Source: Brienomyrus brachyistius (lineage: Eukaryota; Chordata; Actinopteri; Osteoglossiformes; Mormyridae). From it: a DNA stretch of 64,000 nt. Positions 10,929 to 22,705 of the stretch are shown here, in pieces. Both the position numbers and the translations under genes were made by a program. A model generated the notes under the pieces. The model saw nothing but the letters and a program-made list of their open reading frames with translations, had not been told where the DNA came from and did not search any database. Numbering within the stretch: the stretch's first letter is position 1; each line of letters opens with the position of its first letter. The stretch lies in NCBI RefSeq assembly GCF_023856365.1, contig NC_064542.1, forward strand, positions 18,886,863 to 18,950,862, given 5' to 3'.

Positions 10929-13900
10929 TGACCTTCGGAGTGGGGGGAGCGGGAGGTGCTGTTGGGGGGGGGCGCCCTCCTAATATAATGTTAGTGATTC
11001 ACATGTACTAACAAGATGTATTAACACAACAGTGGCACCCGTGACAGGGTCCTTTACACACAACAGGGGTGTTTAAGTCTTTGTTAATGACCTTCACTGA
11101 TCTTAAGGAAGGGCCAGTGACTCTATGGAGTGTCACGTTAGATCATGTCATCTATTGCTTTTGAATCGCTGTGCTGCCACGCTGCTCTGGCCTGCTGTGA
11201 ACACACAGATACGCAGCGGAACTGTGTCACGCCCACCCCCCCCCATCCTCTTGAGATCCCTGCATGTGACGTCAGCCCAGTGTGCGGCCGTCTTCATCAC
11301 CCACCCGGGGACCCTGCGGAAGCCCAGTGACGGGATCCTGCTGATTTATACCAGGGGGTGGAGGGGAGGTTTCAGACATGAGCCATGATAAAGTCCTCCC
11401 TCCCTGTACCACCCACCCTCTATATCTCCACCGCAGCCTCAGCACCAGCGGTCTGGTTGAAGCTCTTGCTGCCAGCGCCGCCCCATGCCGGGGGGGGCGA
11501 GGGGGCCAGCGGAGCCAGTGGCAGGTCATGATTAATGTGGCCCACGCTGCCTAATGAGCAGCCTTCCGCTCAGCACCCCTGCCGCTGGCGGCCCCCGGCA
11601 CAGACGGCCTTGCTTCCTTGTAAATTAGGGAGCTGTAAATATTTGCTTTTAACTCTTCTCCTTACATTGTTTCCAATTTTGTGCTTCAGTGGTTCCCAAC
11701 CCAAACCCCACCAGGTGTCTCAGTTGCCCCTTCCCATTCAGACTGTGATGGGTGGGGGTGATAGCCAGCCAATAGGGGGCGATGTTTCCATCATGACGGG
11801 GTTTTGCCATAGGGCCTGACTGGTGCCATCTCCCTTCCCCCCACTCCATGTCGTTCCTGCGACTGCCTGGGAAGTGCAGATGAGAAACGCTAAATAATGC
11901 ATTTTAATTTGTGTTTTTATTGACCGGCTTCTCGCGGAAGGGTGAGGCAGAGGGTGAGGGGGGGTTCACACTGCCATAGCCTCAGAAAAGGAACACCCCC
12001 ACCCCTCAAGGGGACAGCCCCTATCTTCATGTCCTCCTCTGGCTGGTTCTTCTCCATTTCAGATCCGGCAGTGACTCGTCGGTGAACTTCCTCAGGCATG
12101 CTTTGACCCAGCTGATGGGCGTGCATTATCAGCCTCTGCTTGACGCCTGTCAGTGCTGCCCTCCCAGAATGCTGAGCAGCAGCCTCGCAGCTTGGGCTGG
12201 ACGGGGGCACCTTGCCCCAGACCTGATGAGCAGTCATCTCGTCTCATTGTGGACTCCCCTTCGGGCCTCCAGGATTATATCTATATCTATATATATTTAT
12301 ATCTTGCCCCCAGCCCCCGATATTTTTTGACTCAACATAGTATGAGATACATCTTCAAATGAGCATGTCTAGCACAGCTGCAGACCATCTTGGGTAGTAT
12401 CAGTGGGTAACAGACGTAACTGAATTTTTTCCATGTGAAGGTTGTCCTGCGTCGGTTCCATCGGTGCACTGCTGCTGGACCTTTTAGTAGGGACTGGCAT
12501 CATTCTGTAGACTTTGGGCACAAATATAGAGGCTGAAGTCGGGATTTACTAATAGGATAACAAATGTCAGGGGACCCCAGCTGCCAGCTCTCAGGCAAGA
12601 GGTGAAGACCTCCCAGGCCAGCTTTCTTCACTGGCCTTTGCCATAGGAGTGCCTCTTCCTACTTCCTCATTACAAACATTCCTGCTTCCTAGAGAATACG
12701 CAGAAGGGATTCATGCTCATGTTGTATTGTTATCTTCCTGGAAATCATCTCTGGAAAGGTGCTGGGGGCTCCAGTTTTCCAGCTGCCCTCAAGATAAAGA
12801 GGACCTTAAATCAGGAATGCCGCATGACGTGGAGTTCTTATTAATTCGGCTCGTGTTTCATCAGCACAGCAGGATGGCTGCTGCGCCGTTTCACCACGAA
12901 CTTGGCCTCGCTCTTTTTATGATGTTGATTCATTGTTGCAGAGATGTGTGGCTTTATGGGCACGGGAGGGAGAGTGACTTACCCATTTAATCTCGGGAAG
13001 AGTCTGTTACTGCACCATAACTTAGAGACGCTTTACTGCCCCCCTCCTCCCGCTTGGATCTCCCTGATCCACTACGAGTGGGGAGATCCGGTCGCGTGAC
13101 ATGCCTCTGTTCCCTCGTGGCCCAGAAGCACCTGTACGTGTCATCGGGTCTGTCAGGTCGGAGCGGGGCGGTCGTCCTGGCAGAGAAGTGGGCGTGATGC
13201 ACCGCAGTGCTTGCCCGTGGTTTTTAATCAGGGTGATAAACATCTCCCACTGTCCACACGCTCACCTCTCCACTCACCCACCCCAGCCAGGCTGGCGTGT
13301 GACTAATTACGCCCCCCTCTGTGTGGACTCTACCCCACCCTTTTATCTCTTGCCATGTCTGTGGGGCAAGTTTCTATTATTACTGTCGTCCCCCCCCTCA
13401 CACACACACACACACCATTATTTTTTCAGCCTAGAACTTTAATGAGAGGACTCGTTTCGTGTAAGGACCGTTAGCCGGCTCATCTCTGAGGTTTAATTAG
13501 GAGGGCGCCATGAAATGCCGGCGCCCCCAAAACCCGCTCATCGGTCTCGTGGGACTGTCCTTCGATTAAATCGTGTAAGCAGCCACCAGGCTATCAGGGT
13601 GTGATGAACGGTGAAAACGAAAAGGGCAGAGTCATGGCAACCGAAATCAACAGAGCTCCTCAAAGCCCCCTCCCCCCCCCCAGACCAATGCAGCACCACT
13701 CTGGATAGCTTGTCTGTCATCCCTGCCCCCCCCCTTAATCAGTGTGATATGTCCCCCACTGGTGTAACAAAAAATAAGGTGTTGCTAAAGCAGTGAAGTG
13801 CTTAAATATTAAAAGCCTTGATTAGGGGTCGCTTATGAAAGCATAACACAGTAACTGGGGAGCACGTTGTTCTTATAACACAATGTTTTAAAACAGTAAA

Positions 13901-14161
13901 ATAACACTTAAACCCAAGGTCTCTGTCTCAGTTGGTCACATTGTGGGCTTTAAGAACACGAATAATAAAACTGTTTTGTTATTATGTGGAAAAAATAAAA
14001 GATTATAAAGCAACACTTATGTTTTGTTACTGTAATTTTAAAGCGAATTGAGGCCCGAGTATGAATTGTGGGTATGATTCTACTTCGCACAGCAGCAGAA
14101 TAGATTTTTCCCATAATCAGATGCTGTTTTTTTTATTTATTTTGTTTGTCTCTCATTTTAG
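10929..14161. other. Upstream sequence: no gene seen
   Basis: A short (AT)n run near 12280-12300, a CA run near 13400-13414 and several C/G runs are present. No exon was recognised. Confidence 0.45.
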
Positions 14162-14700
14162 ATGATCGCCATTTCTTGCTTTCATCGCCCGAGGGTGAGG
14201 GGGCGTTAGCGGTCCGTCCCGTCGGGGGCGCGCTCTTGCAAACGTGGACTGTCCGAGTCAGATCGCCGGGTCAGATTGTCGGAAATAGCCGACAGACGGC
14301 TGCTCGTCTGGCGCGAGAGCTGTCCAGTCGGGAGCTGGCGCACCTCAGGAAGTGCTGAACTCGGAAGTCTCACCGTTAGGGTGGAGGTGCTTAAATGACA
14401 AATAAATAACGTGTAAACAATAAAGTACATAAAACAGTAAGCTAATAAATGCAGGCGAGTTTTAGAGTTTCATTTGACAGAGCGCGCTGTGTAAAATTAG
14501 AGGATTTTTTTCCGAGTTACGAAACTGACGTTTATTTGTTTGTCCGCGCGGCGGTGACAGTCGACGAGCGGCGGCAGCGTTTCTGCGCAGCGCCGGACTC
14601 GGTGCCTGTCCGCCCGCGTCTGAGAACGCGCCGTGGGCGCAGGCTGCTGTCTGCGGGCTGTCTGGCTGGTCCGCGTCGGCCCGTGTCAGCGGCCAGCTTT
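14162..14700 (+). promoter_or_regulatory. CpG-rich region 2 kb before nlgn2, candidate promoter or noncoding exon
   Basis: CG dinucleotides are dense at about 14165-14345 and 14540-14690 in otherwise CpG-poor DNA. A pyrimidine tract ending TCTCATTTTAG at 14161 looks like a 3' splice site, and GAGG|GTGAGG near 14194 looks like a donor, so a short noncoding exon is possible. Promoter function for nlgn2 is inference from position and composition. Confidence 0.35.
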
Positions 14701-15033
14701 TTAATGTCACTTCCTGTTAAGCTGCTCTCTCACAGTCTGTCTGCACCGTCCATCTGGGATAAACACAAACAATTACAGTGATATTACCCTGAGTGGACAA
14801 GAGCAGATTGACTGGTGATATTTTCAATATTACGAAAATATCACAAAATAAAAATTAAAATGAGCATTACAAGTTCAAAATAATGAGAAATATAAAAATG
14901 TATACTGTTGTTTATTTTTTTGTTTTGATATCTTTTGTTTTTAAAATACTTTATATTTAAATGTAAAATACTAGAAAAACATGCTTTTAATTATGTCTAG
15001 TACTGCCTGCCAGTCTGACTCCTTGTCCTTGTT
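14701..15033. other. Upstream sequence: AT-rich, no gene seen
   Basis: AT-rich sequence between the CpG-rich patch and the SINE; nothing recognisable. Confidence 0.45.
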
Positions 15034-15232
15034 GGGGTAGTGGTGGCTTAATGGTTTGGGATGTGCACTTATAATTGTGCGATTGTAGATTCAAATCCTT
15101 GAGCAGTAAGGTGCCACTGAGGTTTCCTGAGCGAGGTATTGCGCTGAATTAGCTGCCCCCCTGCTATGTCGCATATGGGTTAAATGCAGAGAACACTTTC
15201 ATTGCATAGTGTGTCGACAATGATAATTCATC
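15034..15232 (+). repeat. tRNA-derived SINE, second family
   Basis: GGGGTAGTGGTGGCTTAATG forms an A-box-like head. AGATTCAAATCC (B box) is followed by AAGGTGCCACTGAGG, a TGGGTTAAATGCAGAGAACA block, and a GTGTGTCGACAATGATAATT end. The order and spacing match a widespread fish SINE layout. Confidence 0.65.
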
Positions 15233-16436
15233 ACTAAATTCTAATTGTTTTGTCCTGGGTGTTTTTGGGAAGCAGAGGGTGAAAGGCAGAGTGCACCATG
15301 GAGAGAAGGCTAGACCATCTCCGGATAGACACACCGGCTCGCATAATACACTATGGTCATTCAAGACTTACTCATTTACCAGGCCAGCATGTTTGGACTA
15401 CAGTAATGGTAATGGTGAGCATTACTATTGTTAAGACTTGATCTTGTAAGCGATGTAGCGCCGTTAAATGGTAACGTGGGGCACATCTCATATTTTTTTC
15501 TCTCTCTGTTTCTCGCTCCCTGGCTCTCTCTCCTTCCATCTGTCTGCTTTGCTCTCTTGCTCTGCCTTGGCTGGCAGGTGGACACATGAGCGCGGGTCAT
15601 ATTTCACACACTGGGACTGAACCCTGTGCTTTAATTACCGTTGTGCATTTTGTCATCCGTATTTCCCAGACGTTGCGCGCTGGTATTTTTCTAACGGAAC
15701 ACATGTTTTCTTCCGTGGGGATTCCGTGTAGCCTGGACACATATGTTTGCCATGCGCTTCGCCAGGCAGCTGTGCCGCTTAAGGTGGTTGGAGGTTTGCC
15801 TGCACTTCAGCTCCTAATCACATCACATCATCCATCCACCTGACCTCTGTGGGGAACAGGCTGTCATAATGTGGACTCTCAGCCACTCAGATAACTCTGT
15901 TCAGATCCCTTTATGTTATTTTGTGCAGGCTTTCTTGAGGAATTCAGGTTCATCCCACAATACCTAGACATGCAGTTTTGTGGTTGAGTATTACTAAGAT
16001 TGCCCTTTGTGTGAAAATGTGTGCCCTGTGATGGACTGGCATCCAGACTTTCTCTTACCATGTTCCCTGTGGTTTCTGGCATAGGACCCAGGGTAACTGG
16101 TAAGGAAGGTGGATGGACAGATTGATGACAAGTCAATATTTAAAACAAGATACAGGTGATTGGTACATTCCACTAAAAGGCTGGTTCCAGTTCTAGAGGG
16201 TCTGCTGTCGTTCCCTTAATGTGGATGCTCAGTTTCAGTCTGTGCATCCTGTTTAAAATTTTGGGGCTGCCTGAGGAGGTTATTTTTTTTTAACCCAGTG
16301 ACATTCTGATGCTGAGCTGTTTTGATATTTATTGCTGTCTGTTGCTTTTCACAGTATGGCTGGGGCTGTGAACCTCGAGCTGGTGGTTCCTGCTGACCCC
16401 TGACCCTTCTCCCTCCCTCTCTTTGCATCTCCGCAG
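15233..16436. other. Sequence upstream of the first coding exon: no gene seen
   Basis: A 3' fragment of the GGATGG-tail SINE lies at about 16020-16122 (GTGCCCTGTGATGGACTGGC, then GGTGGATGGACAG). The last 40 bases form the pyrimidine-rich acceptor of the first coding exon. Confidence 0.5.
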
Positions 16437-16751
16437 GTCAGGGGCGGACGGAGATCGCGGCCCAATGTGGACAGTGCAGGGGCATGGAGCGTAACAGAGC
16501 GCCTGGCTGTCAGCGCTGAGGAGGACGACACGCACCTGCGACCTATTTTGGCCTGACTTCCCCCTGTCCCCCCCCCCCACCTGCCCTTCCCCCCTCCGTT
16601 CCCCCTCTGTCCCTCGCCTTCTTCACTCCATTTTGGCAGCTCCCCTCCTTTCACAAGCTTGCTGTTTTTCGGGATCCATTTTTCTTTTTCTTGAGGTACC
16701 ATCCGACTGCTCTCGCTGAAAGGAGGAACCGGACGGAGGGGAGCAGTAGAA
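16437..16751 (+). other. nlgn2: nlgn2 5' UTR part of the first coding exon
   Basis: A strong 3' splice site lies just upstream: a C/T-rich tract from about 16400 ends in TCTCCGCAG at 16436. This suggests that the first coding exon is preceded by at least one noncoding exon outside it, as is usual for vertebrate neuroligins. The 315-nt leader contains two short upstream ORFs before the coding ATG at 16752. I infer the exon start from the splice signal only; transcription could also begin inside this segment. The upstream noncoding exon was not identified with confidence. Confidence 0.6.
16465..16519 (+). other. Two overlapping upstream ORFs in the nlgn2 leader
   Basis: One ATG at 16465 opens a 9-codon frame (MWTVQGHGA) ending at TAA 16492-16494. 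A second ATG at 16484, in another frame, opens an 11-codon frame (MERNRAPGCQR) ending at TGA 16517-16519. Both end well before the coding ATG at 16752, so translation would depend on leaky scanning or re-initiation. The reading is direct; any effect on translation is inference. Confidence 0.6.
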
Positions 16752-17241
16752 ATGCCTCTTCTACTTCCATCAGAGTGCAGGAGAGCCACAGGGGGCACCT
16801 GGAGCCGCCGGTGCCAGCGTTCGAACCCCTGCCTGCTCTGGGTGCTGGGCCTGGCACTCCGGCTGGCCCTTGTCACAGCCCAGAAGGTGGACGCCCTTGG
16901 GAAGTACCCCATGGTGACCACCAATTACGGGAAACTGCGAGGTATCAAGAAGGACCTTAACAATGAGATTTTGGGCCCGGTGGAACAGTACCTGGGGGTG
17001 CCGTACGCCACGCCCCCCATCGGTGATCGCCGTTTCCAGCCGCCTGAGGCGCCGGGCTCCTGGCAGGATGTTCGCAACGCCACCCAGTTCGCCCCCGTCT
17101 GTCCACAGAACATCCATGGCGTGTTGCCGGAGATCATGCTTCCCGTCTGGTTCACTGACAACCTGGACATCGTGGCCGGGTACATCCAGAACCAGAGCGA
17201 GGACTGTCTCTACCTGAATATCTACGTGCCCACAGAGGACG
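16752..17241 (+). CDS. nlgn2: Neuroligin-2, first coding exon (residues 1-163)
   Basis: This exon encodes the N-terminus of neuroligin-2, a postsynaptic adhesion protein that binds presynaptic neurexins and in mammals works mainly at inhibitory synapses. Residues 27-43 form a hydrophobic signal segment with a likely cleavage after VTA43. The mature start is followed by the cholinesterase-like fold: KLRG, then [20 protein letters not shown] at residues 70-89. Candidate N-glycosylation sites are N109 (NAT) and N147 (NQS). C117 (VCPQN) and C152 (EDCLYL) match the first conserved disulfide of the family. The [17 protein letters not shown] and [11 protein letters not shown] motifs favour neuroligin-2 over 1, 3 and 4. 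The ATG has G at -3 and is the first Met in frame; the next is Met54, past the signal segment. The exon ends phase 1 at GAC-G with donor GTGAGT. Teleosts often carry 2a and 2b copies; I cannot tell which this is. Confidence 0.95.
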
Positions 17242-19075
17242 GTGAGTCTTGCACGAGTAGTATGGGGGGGTGGAGGGGAGGGAAGGGGGTAGACAGTGAT
17301 GGTGATGCATAAGGACGGAATGTGTCTTTATTCAATGGGTGGGGAGTGAAGGTGGGCGGGGCATCTGGTGGTAGGTGGGGCATCTGATTGTGGGAGGGGC
17401 ATGTGTAGCAGGTGGGGTGTTAGAGCCTTTTAATACAGTTCTGGGATCCTCCATCTCAAGGAAGGTCTGGTCCTTTAAAAGCCTCACTAGTGTTCTTAGT
17501 TCTTCACCAGGAAAAGGTTGTCCTCATAGCATGAGTGGGTGGGTGGGAGCAGGACGCTGCATCTGTTCTGTTCTTTGAAACACCACTGAATACTGCCTGG
17601 AAATTACCCATAACCCCCTCTTTTTTATCACTGACTAGAGTGACTTTACTGTTTTCTTTCTATTTTTGTGCAGCAGGATGATGCAGGTGTGTGCTCCGGG
17701 ATTGTCTCGCATAATCTATTTATGGCCTTTGTCTTTCTTCCCTCGCTAATTGCACATCAGGCTTTTATGGTAAAGAAATGGTTTCACAAGCCAATTAAAT
17801 CTGAGAGACTTAATCAGAGAGTGCATGTAGACTTGAACTCTGACATTTGTGATTGTACGGGTAGCTTTTCAAGGGGCTACTTGCACCGGGGCCAGTATCT
17901 CGACATGCCTTCGCCAGACTGCGCTCTATTTCCTGCTGATGACTGCAGAACCTTCTGGAAACATACGGCATGACGTTTGACCTGTTTTTGTCCCGTCTCT
18001 GTTGCCATGGCTGCTGGAGCCATGTTCACGCAAAGCATCCGTGGTAACAGGTAGCACGCAGCAAGAAAAGCGTTTTTGTGCATATCTACCGCGGAACTGG
18101 CCCCGCTGTCATCCGGCAGGACGCTCTGGATGACCGCGGTCTCACCGCGCTCCCACCAGTTTTTCCAGACACCTGCTGCATGGAGCTCTTAGAAGGTCAG
18201 CCATGATGCTGCCATCTGGGCCGATCACACAGCCACTGAGGGATTTTACTGGAAATTGCCGAGGATCCATCTCTTTTGTCTCATTTCCATGATGTTCTCA
18301 TCCCAGGGATGTCTGAGTGATGCACCGTTTTTTATTTTCCGCCGAGATACTTACGTAACGCTCTTTTCTTCTCGCTTTGTTGCCTGGTGGTCTGGCCATA
18401 TCTGCTTACTGGCAGCCCACTTCCAGCCCCCGGCTAATGTTACACTCCAGTTCCCCAGGCTCCCACTTCGCACCACCCAGTAGGGACGCTTTTCGCCAGG
18501 ATGATTCGTGGCTGTTTCTCAATACTTCATCGGCCTGTCCTCCTTCCTCATGCTCTTCCTCCTCGCGAGAATCAATCAAGTCTCCATGTTAACTACGCTG
18601 AAATTCTTACATTACCCACCACTCTTTGTCCTCAGATCATCCTCTTCGTCCTGTCTTCTCAGATAAAATTTATTTAAATGACCCCCTTTTTTAAATGTTG
18701 CCACCTTTTAAGAAGACTCCCATCTTTTTGCTGCATTAAGGGCGGTAAGTGAATCTGGGACATGCCGATGTGAGTCCACCTTATCCTAAATTAAACGGCA
18801 TGTCTGGAGAAGCTGGGCCCCTATCCTGGCGCCCGTCCTGCCGAGGGTGTGGAGATGTGTCCTGCTGGAGGAACTGGCCAGCGGGGGATGTTCAGAGTAC
18901 TTTGGTCACGCTCTGGGCGACACGGACATTTCTGGAATGTTCTCAAAAAATTTATAGGATGTTAGTAGGAGGCTCATCTGTCACCTGCAGCGTAGGCTTT
19001 AAATGTCCTTCTGCTCCTCAGCTGAGTGTTTTTTTAACCAGTATCGCTGAATGTGACTCCATTACAGAGGCGTGT
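17242..19075 (+). other. nlgn2: nlgn2 intron 1, first part: no gene seen
   Basis: This is the start of the 12,537-bp intron between the first coding exon and the splice-A cassette. It opens with G-rich sequence (about 17262-17420), then unremarkable mixed sequence with a moderately CpG-rich patch near 18080-18160. Open frames here are short and show no recognisable protein. Confidence 0.6.
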
Positions 19076-19520
19076 GCAGCATAAGACGTGTGGCCCGTCC
19101 CAGGGCAGGACAGCGGGGTGTGCAGGACGGGGCATGTGGCCCGTCCCAGGGCAGGACAGCGGGGTGTGCAGCACAGGACGTGTGGCCCGTCCCAGGGCAG
19201 GACAGCGGGGTGTGCAGCATGGGGCGTATGGCCTGTCCCAGGGCAGGACATCGGGGTCTGCATCACGGGGCGTATGGCCCATCCCAGGGCAGGACAGAGG
19301 GGTGTGCAGCATGGGGCGTATGGCCCGTCCCAGGGCAGGGCAGCGGGGTGTGCAGGACGGGGCATGTGGCTCGTCCCAGGGCAGGACAGTGGGGTATGCA
19401 GGACGGGGCGTATGGCCCATCCCAGGGCAGGACAGCGGGGTGTGCATCACGGGGAGTATGGCCCATCCCAGGGCAGGACAGCGGGGTGTGCAGCATGGGA
19501 TTTGTGGCCTGACTCAGTGT
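19076..19520 (+). repeat. 46-bp minisatellite, nine full copies plus a partial
   Basis: Units begin at 19076, 19122, 19168, 19214, 19260, 19306, 19352, 19398 and 19444, an exact 46-bp period with no indel, and a tenth decaying copy starts at 19490. The core reads GTCCCAGGGCAGGACAGCGG. Because 46 is one more than a multiple of three, each frame cycles through all three translations of the unit. The unit has no stop in any frame, so long open frames of 146-201 codons appear in all three forward frames. They are not evidence of a gene. Confidence 0.93.
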
Positions 19521-20880
19521 GCTGCTGGCTTCCCTACTGCCTCCTGCCTCTTACTCCCCCCAATGCACCTCATAAGTGGCTCAATAACTCAGTCTTGCTC
19601 AGCCCCGCCACCCCGTTATCTCTCGTTTACAGGGAAAAAAAGAGGTGATAGACTTTGACACCAGAGCAAACCTCCCAAATAGTCATATCTTTGGTCTGGT
19701 AGATACTAGGATTGGGGTGACACTGTAAGAGTGTTGGCCGTAGCATCATGGTACATGGTCACATTGAAGTGGTGCCTGTCATGCGTAGAAGACAAAGGCG
19801 GCATCTGTCTGCGTCACTCACAGGGCCCCGCGGTCCGGCCAGAGTGTCCCCGGGCTCGGCAGCCCATTGATTGGCTGCAATTCTCTGGGCTCGGCTGACG
19901 AAGATGCCCCTCCAGATGAGATGGGAGGGTATTTAATAAGATCAATGTCCGTTTAGCCCCCTTACCCTTGGCATCACACGAATCCCCTGAAGGGATGTAG
20001 TATTATTACAGAGTCTCTCAGGTCTGTGCTGAGGAGACTGGAATTCAGGAGTGTAAGGGAAGAATTGAGGTACTGTTGTCACCCCCGAAAGGAGCTAGTT
20101 GGGGGGGGGGGGGGGCTGTCGCCATGGCAATGCATGTGACTGCGAGTGGATCAAGAGGGGAGGGAGGGGACTAACATAGGATGGGGGGGTGTGTGGCTGG
20201 GTTGCCCTGACAACGCTCCAGCTTCTCCTGTATGTTCCTGTCAGCATGAGTGTCAAAGTCCCCTCCACCCCCACCCTTCACCAGCAGACTCTGAATGAGG
20301 GAATTAGCAGTGGCTCAGCTCTGGTCTATTTATAGCAGAGCTGACAGAGCTTCTGTGTGCATGCGTGCGTGTGCGTGCGTGTGCATGCGTGTGCGTGCAT
20401 GTGTGCATGTGCCCAAGGGACATGGACCTGAGGCCTCCCCAGCGTCGTATGCTTGCTGGGCCACACTGTCCCCTGTCCTTCAGCGCGCGCTGCACCACCT
20501 GCCTCCTTGTCTCTCTCATCCCTCTCTTTCTACATGTGAGGGTCTTTCTCATTCTTATTCCTGAAAGCCGCATTATTATTATAATCATTACTACAAGGAT
20601 CCTTAGCTAAGGCTTTTATCCAAGGCAGCATGGATTTTTATCCATTTGTACAGCCGAGTGTTTCATTCTGTGGGAGCCACTCTACTTCCGTACCAATCTA
20701 GGGTCTAACATTATATCCCCATTTGAGGTTTGAGCTTCTTTGAAATTCTTGGTCAATGTTTAAGCAGCATGTGATCCACAGCCCATTTGATGACAGGTGT
20801 AATGAGCCTCACTGCCCTTTTTTAGCTTCTCTGGCAAATTTTAAGTTCATGGTATAGTAATGTGAGCAGGTTGGATGGCA
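19521..20880. other. nlgn2: nlgn2 intron 1: no gene seen, simple repeats
   Basis: This stretch holds a poly(G) run at about 20101-20115 and an alternating purine-pyrimidine GTGC/GTGT block at about 20355-20412 that could adopt Z-DNA. No coding region was recognised. Confidence 0.5.
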
Positions 20881-21490
20881 TCGGCTCCATCGGCGTTGTG
20901 GGCCTCCATGTTTGTGCCGTCAGCTTTTTGACCCTCCACGTTGGTGAGGTCAACTCTGTGGCCCTCCATGTTGGTGAGGTCAACTCTGTGGCCCTCCACG
21001 TTGGTGAGATCAACTCTGTGGCCCTCCACGTTGGTGAGATCAACTCTGTGGCCCTCCATGTTGGTGAGGTCAACTCTGTGGCCCTCCACGTTGGTGAGAT
21101 CAACTCTGTGGCCCTCCACGTTGGTGAGGTCAACTCTGTGGGCCTCCACGTTGGTGAGATCAACTCTGTGGCCCTCCACGTTGGTGAGATCAACTCTGTG
21201 GCCCTCCACGTTGGCATGGTTGTCTCTTTGGACATCTACGTTGGCAGTTTCAGCTCCATGACCCTCCACGCTGGCCCTTTCAGCTCCATGACCCTCCACG
21301 CTGGCCCTTTCAGCTCCATGACCCTCCACGCTGGTGCTGTCAGCTCTGTCACCCTCCACGTTGATACTGTTGGCTCCATGGCCCTCCATGTTGGTGCTGT
21401 CGGCTCCATGGCCGTCCACATAGCCACTTTTGTCTTCGTGGCCCTTTATGTTGGCGCTTTTGGCTTTGTGACCCTCCACGTTATCGTCCA
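20881..21490. repeat. 30-bp minisatellite, about 20 units, open on both strands
   Basis: The tandem array is in strict 30-bp register. Units at about 20941-21210 are nearly identical (core GTTGGTGAGGTCAACTCTGT), and units on both sides are diverged. Because 30 is divisible by three, each frame encodes a constant 10-residue repeat. The + strand reads VALHVGEVNS in a 228-codon frame (20862-21548), and the - strand reads VEGHRVDLTN in a 228-codon frame (20847-21533). Further frames are also open. The array lies inside intron 1. I see no splice, promoter or homology evidence that either strand is translated, so I call it a repeat. Confidence 0.92.
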
Positions 21491-22429
21491 ACTGCAGCAC
21501 ATCAATGATAGGAAACACACCGCCTTTTATCACTTTGGGAGCAATTAGTGCATTTAGTCAGCCCAGATTCATTTACTTTGTTGCAATAATTATGGTCGTG
21601 ATTCAAACAAGAGCATAAGGGTGAATGAAACCATCATTTCTGCTCATGTACAAACACATTCTGCACTTTTTTGCTGGGCTTTAGTGAGAAGACAAACGAA
21701 GAAACGTTGAAACCATATTGTTTAATATGAGACGACTAGGGGGGATTTTCGTGTTAGAGGCACCCCCCCCCCCCCACACCCCCCCCCCACACACACACAC
21801 ACGCACACACACACACACACGCACACACACACACTTCCTCACTATAAACTGGTCCCTTCCTTTTAATTCTTTCTTCTATATACCCCACTTTCCACACCGA
21901 ATTTCCTTGTCATTTCTCTTTTTATCATCCCTCACTCTTGTCCCCTTTCTCTGGTGTCTCTCTCTCAGGAACACCTTCCCTCTCATTTTTTCCATTCTCT
22001 CTCTCTCTCTCTCTCTGACTTTCTCTCCCTCTCTCCGTGCTCAAAAGGCTGTCTCTTCAATGCGGCCTGTAGCTGAGGCGGCTTGTGGTTGTGAATGCAA
22101 ATCAGGCCTCCCTTCCTCTCCCCCCGCTCCCCCGCCGGGCCAGCCGCACTGAGCAACCCCAGAGATCAGAAGGGGGGTGGGGGGGGGGGGGGCAGAGAGA
22201 GGTAAGCAAGTGAAGGAACTGCAATACTGCAGGGAAAGTTGTTGGAATTTGTTTATCTTTACCTGTAGGTGAGATTATATCAGAGTATGTCTATTAGATA
22301 GAAAAGGGGTTCGGTTTACACTAACATGGACGGTAATACAGAGTACCTTGGTTTAGATTAACATAGACTGTAATGTGGAGTACCTGGGTTTATACCAGTA
22401 ATATATAATAATAATATACTAGCTGTACA
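21491..22429. other. nlgn2: nlgn2 intron 1: simple-sequence-rich, no gene seen
   Basis: Poly(C) plus a CA microsatellite occupies about 21762-21834, CT-rich sequence about 21955-22040, and a G run about 22171-22192. The rest is anonymous. Confidence 0.5.
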
Positions 22430-22705
22430 GAAAATGGGTGGATGGATGGACGGATGAATGGATGTAATGTGCCTCCCATTTACACAGCTGGTAGTTTGAA
22501 TCCATTCTGTGTGTGGAAGCTGAATATTGTATTTATTTCCAGTATCTTCCCACATTCCAAAACATATGCGGTTAAGTTCATTGGTGTCTCTAAATTGCCC
22601 ACAGTATGTGAACAGCGTGTGTGTGTGAGACCATGTAGGTGACTGATGGGCATCCTGGTCAGGGTGTACTCCAGCTTTGTGCCCTCTGCTACCTGGAATA
22701 GTAAT
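22430..22705 (+). repeat. Degenerate SINE fragments (GGATGG-tail family)
   Basis: A GGATGGATGG-type tail at 22438-22466 is followed at about 22545-22705 by body motifs of the same family as the complete copy at 61753-62107: a CACATTCCAAAACAT block, TCTAAATTGCCC and a degraded GGGTGTACTCC block. It is probably two abutting fragments. Confidence 0.5.

Noticed and set aside
16349..16924. 191-codon minus-strand frame overlapping the first nlgn2 exon
   Set aside because: It is antisense to a well-supported exon, with Arg/Gly/Ser-rich composition and no homology that I recognise.
19053..19658. 201-codon open frame of VARPRAGQ-type repeats
   Set aside because: It results from a 46-bp tandem repeat lacking stops in every frame, inside an intron.
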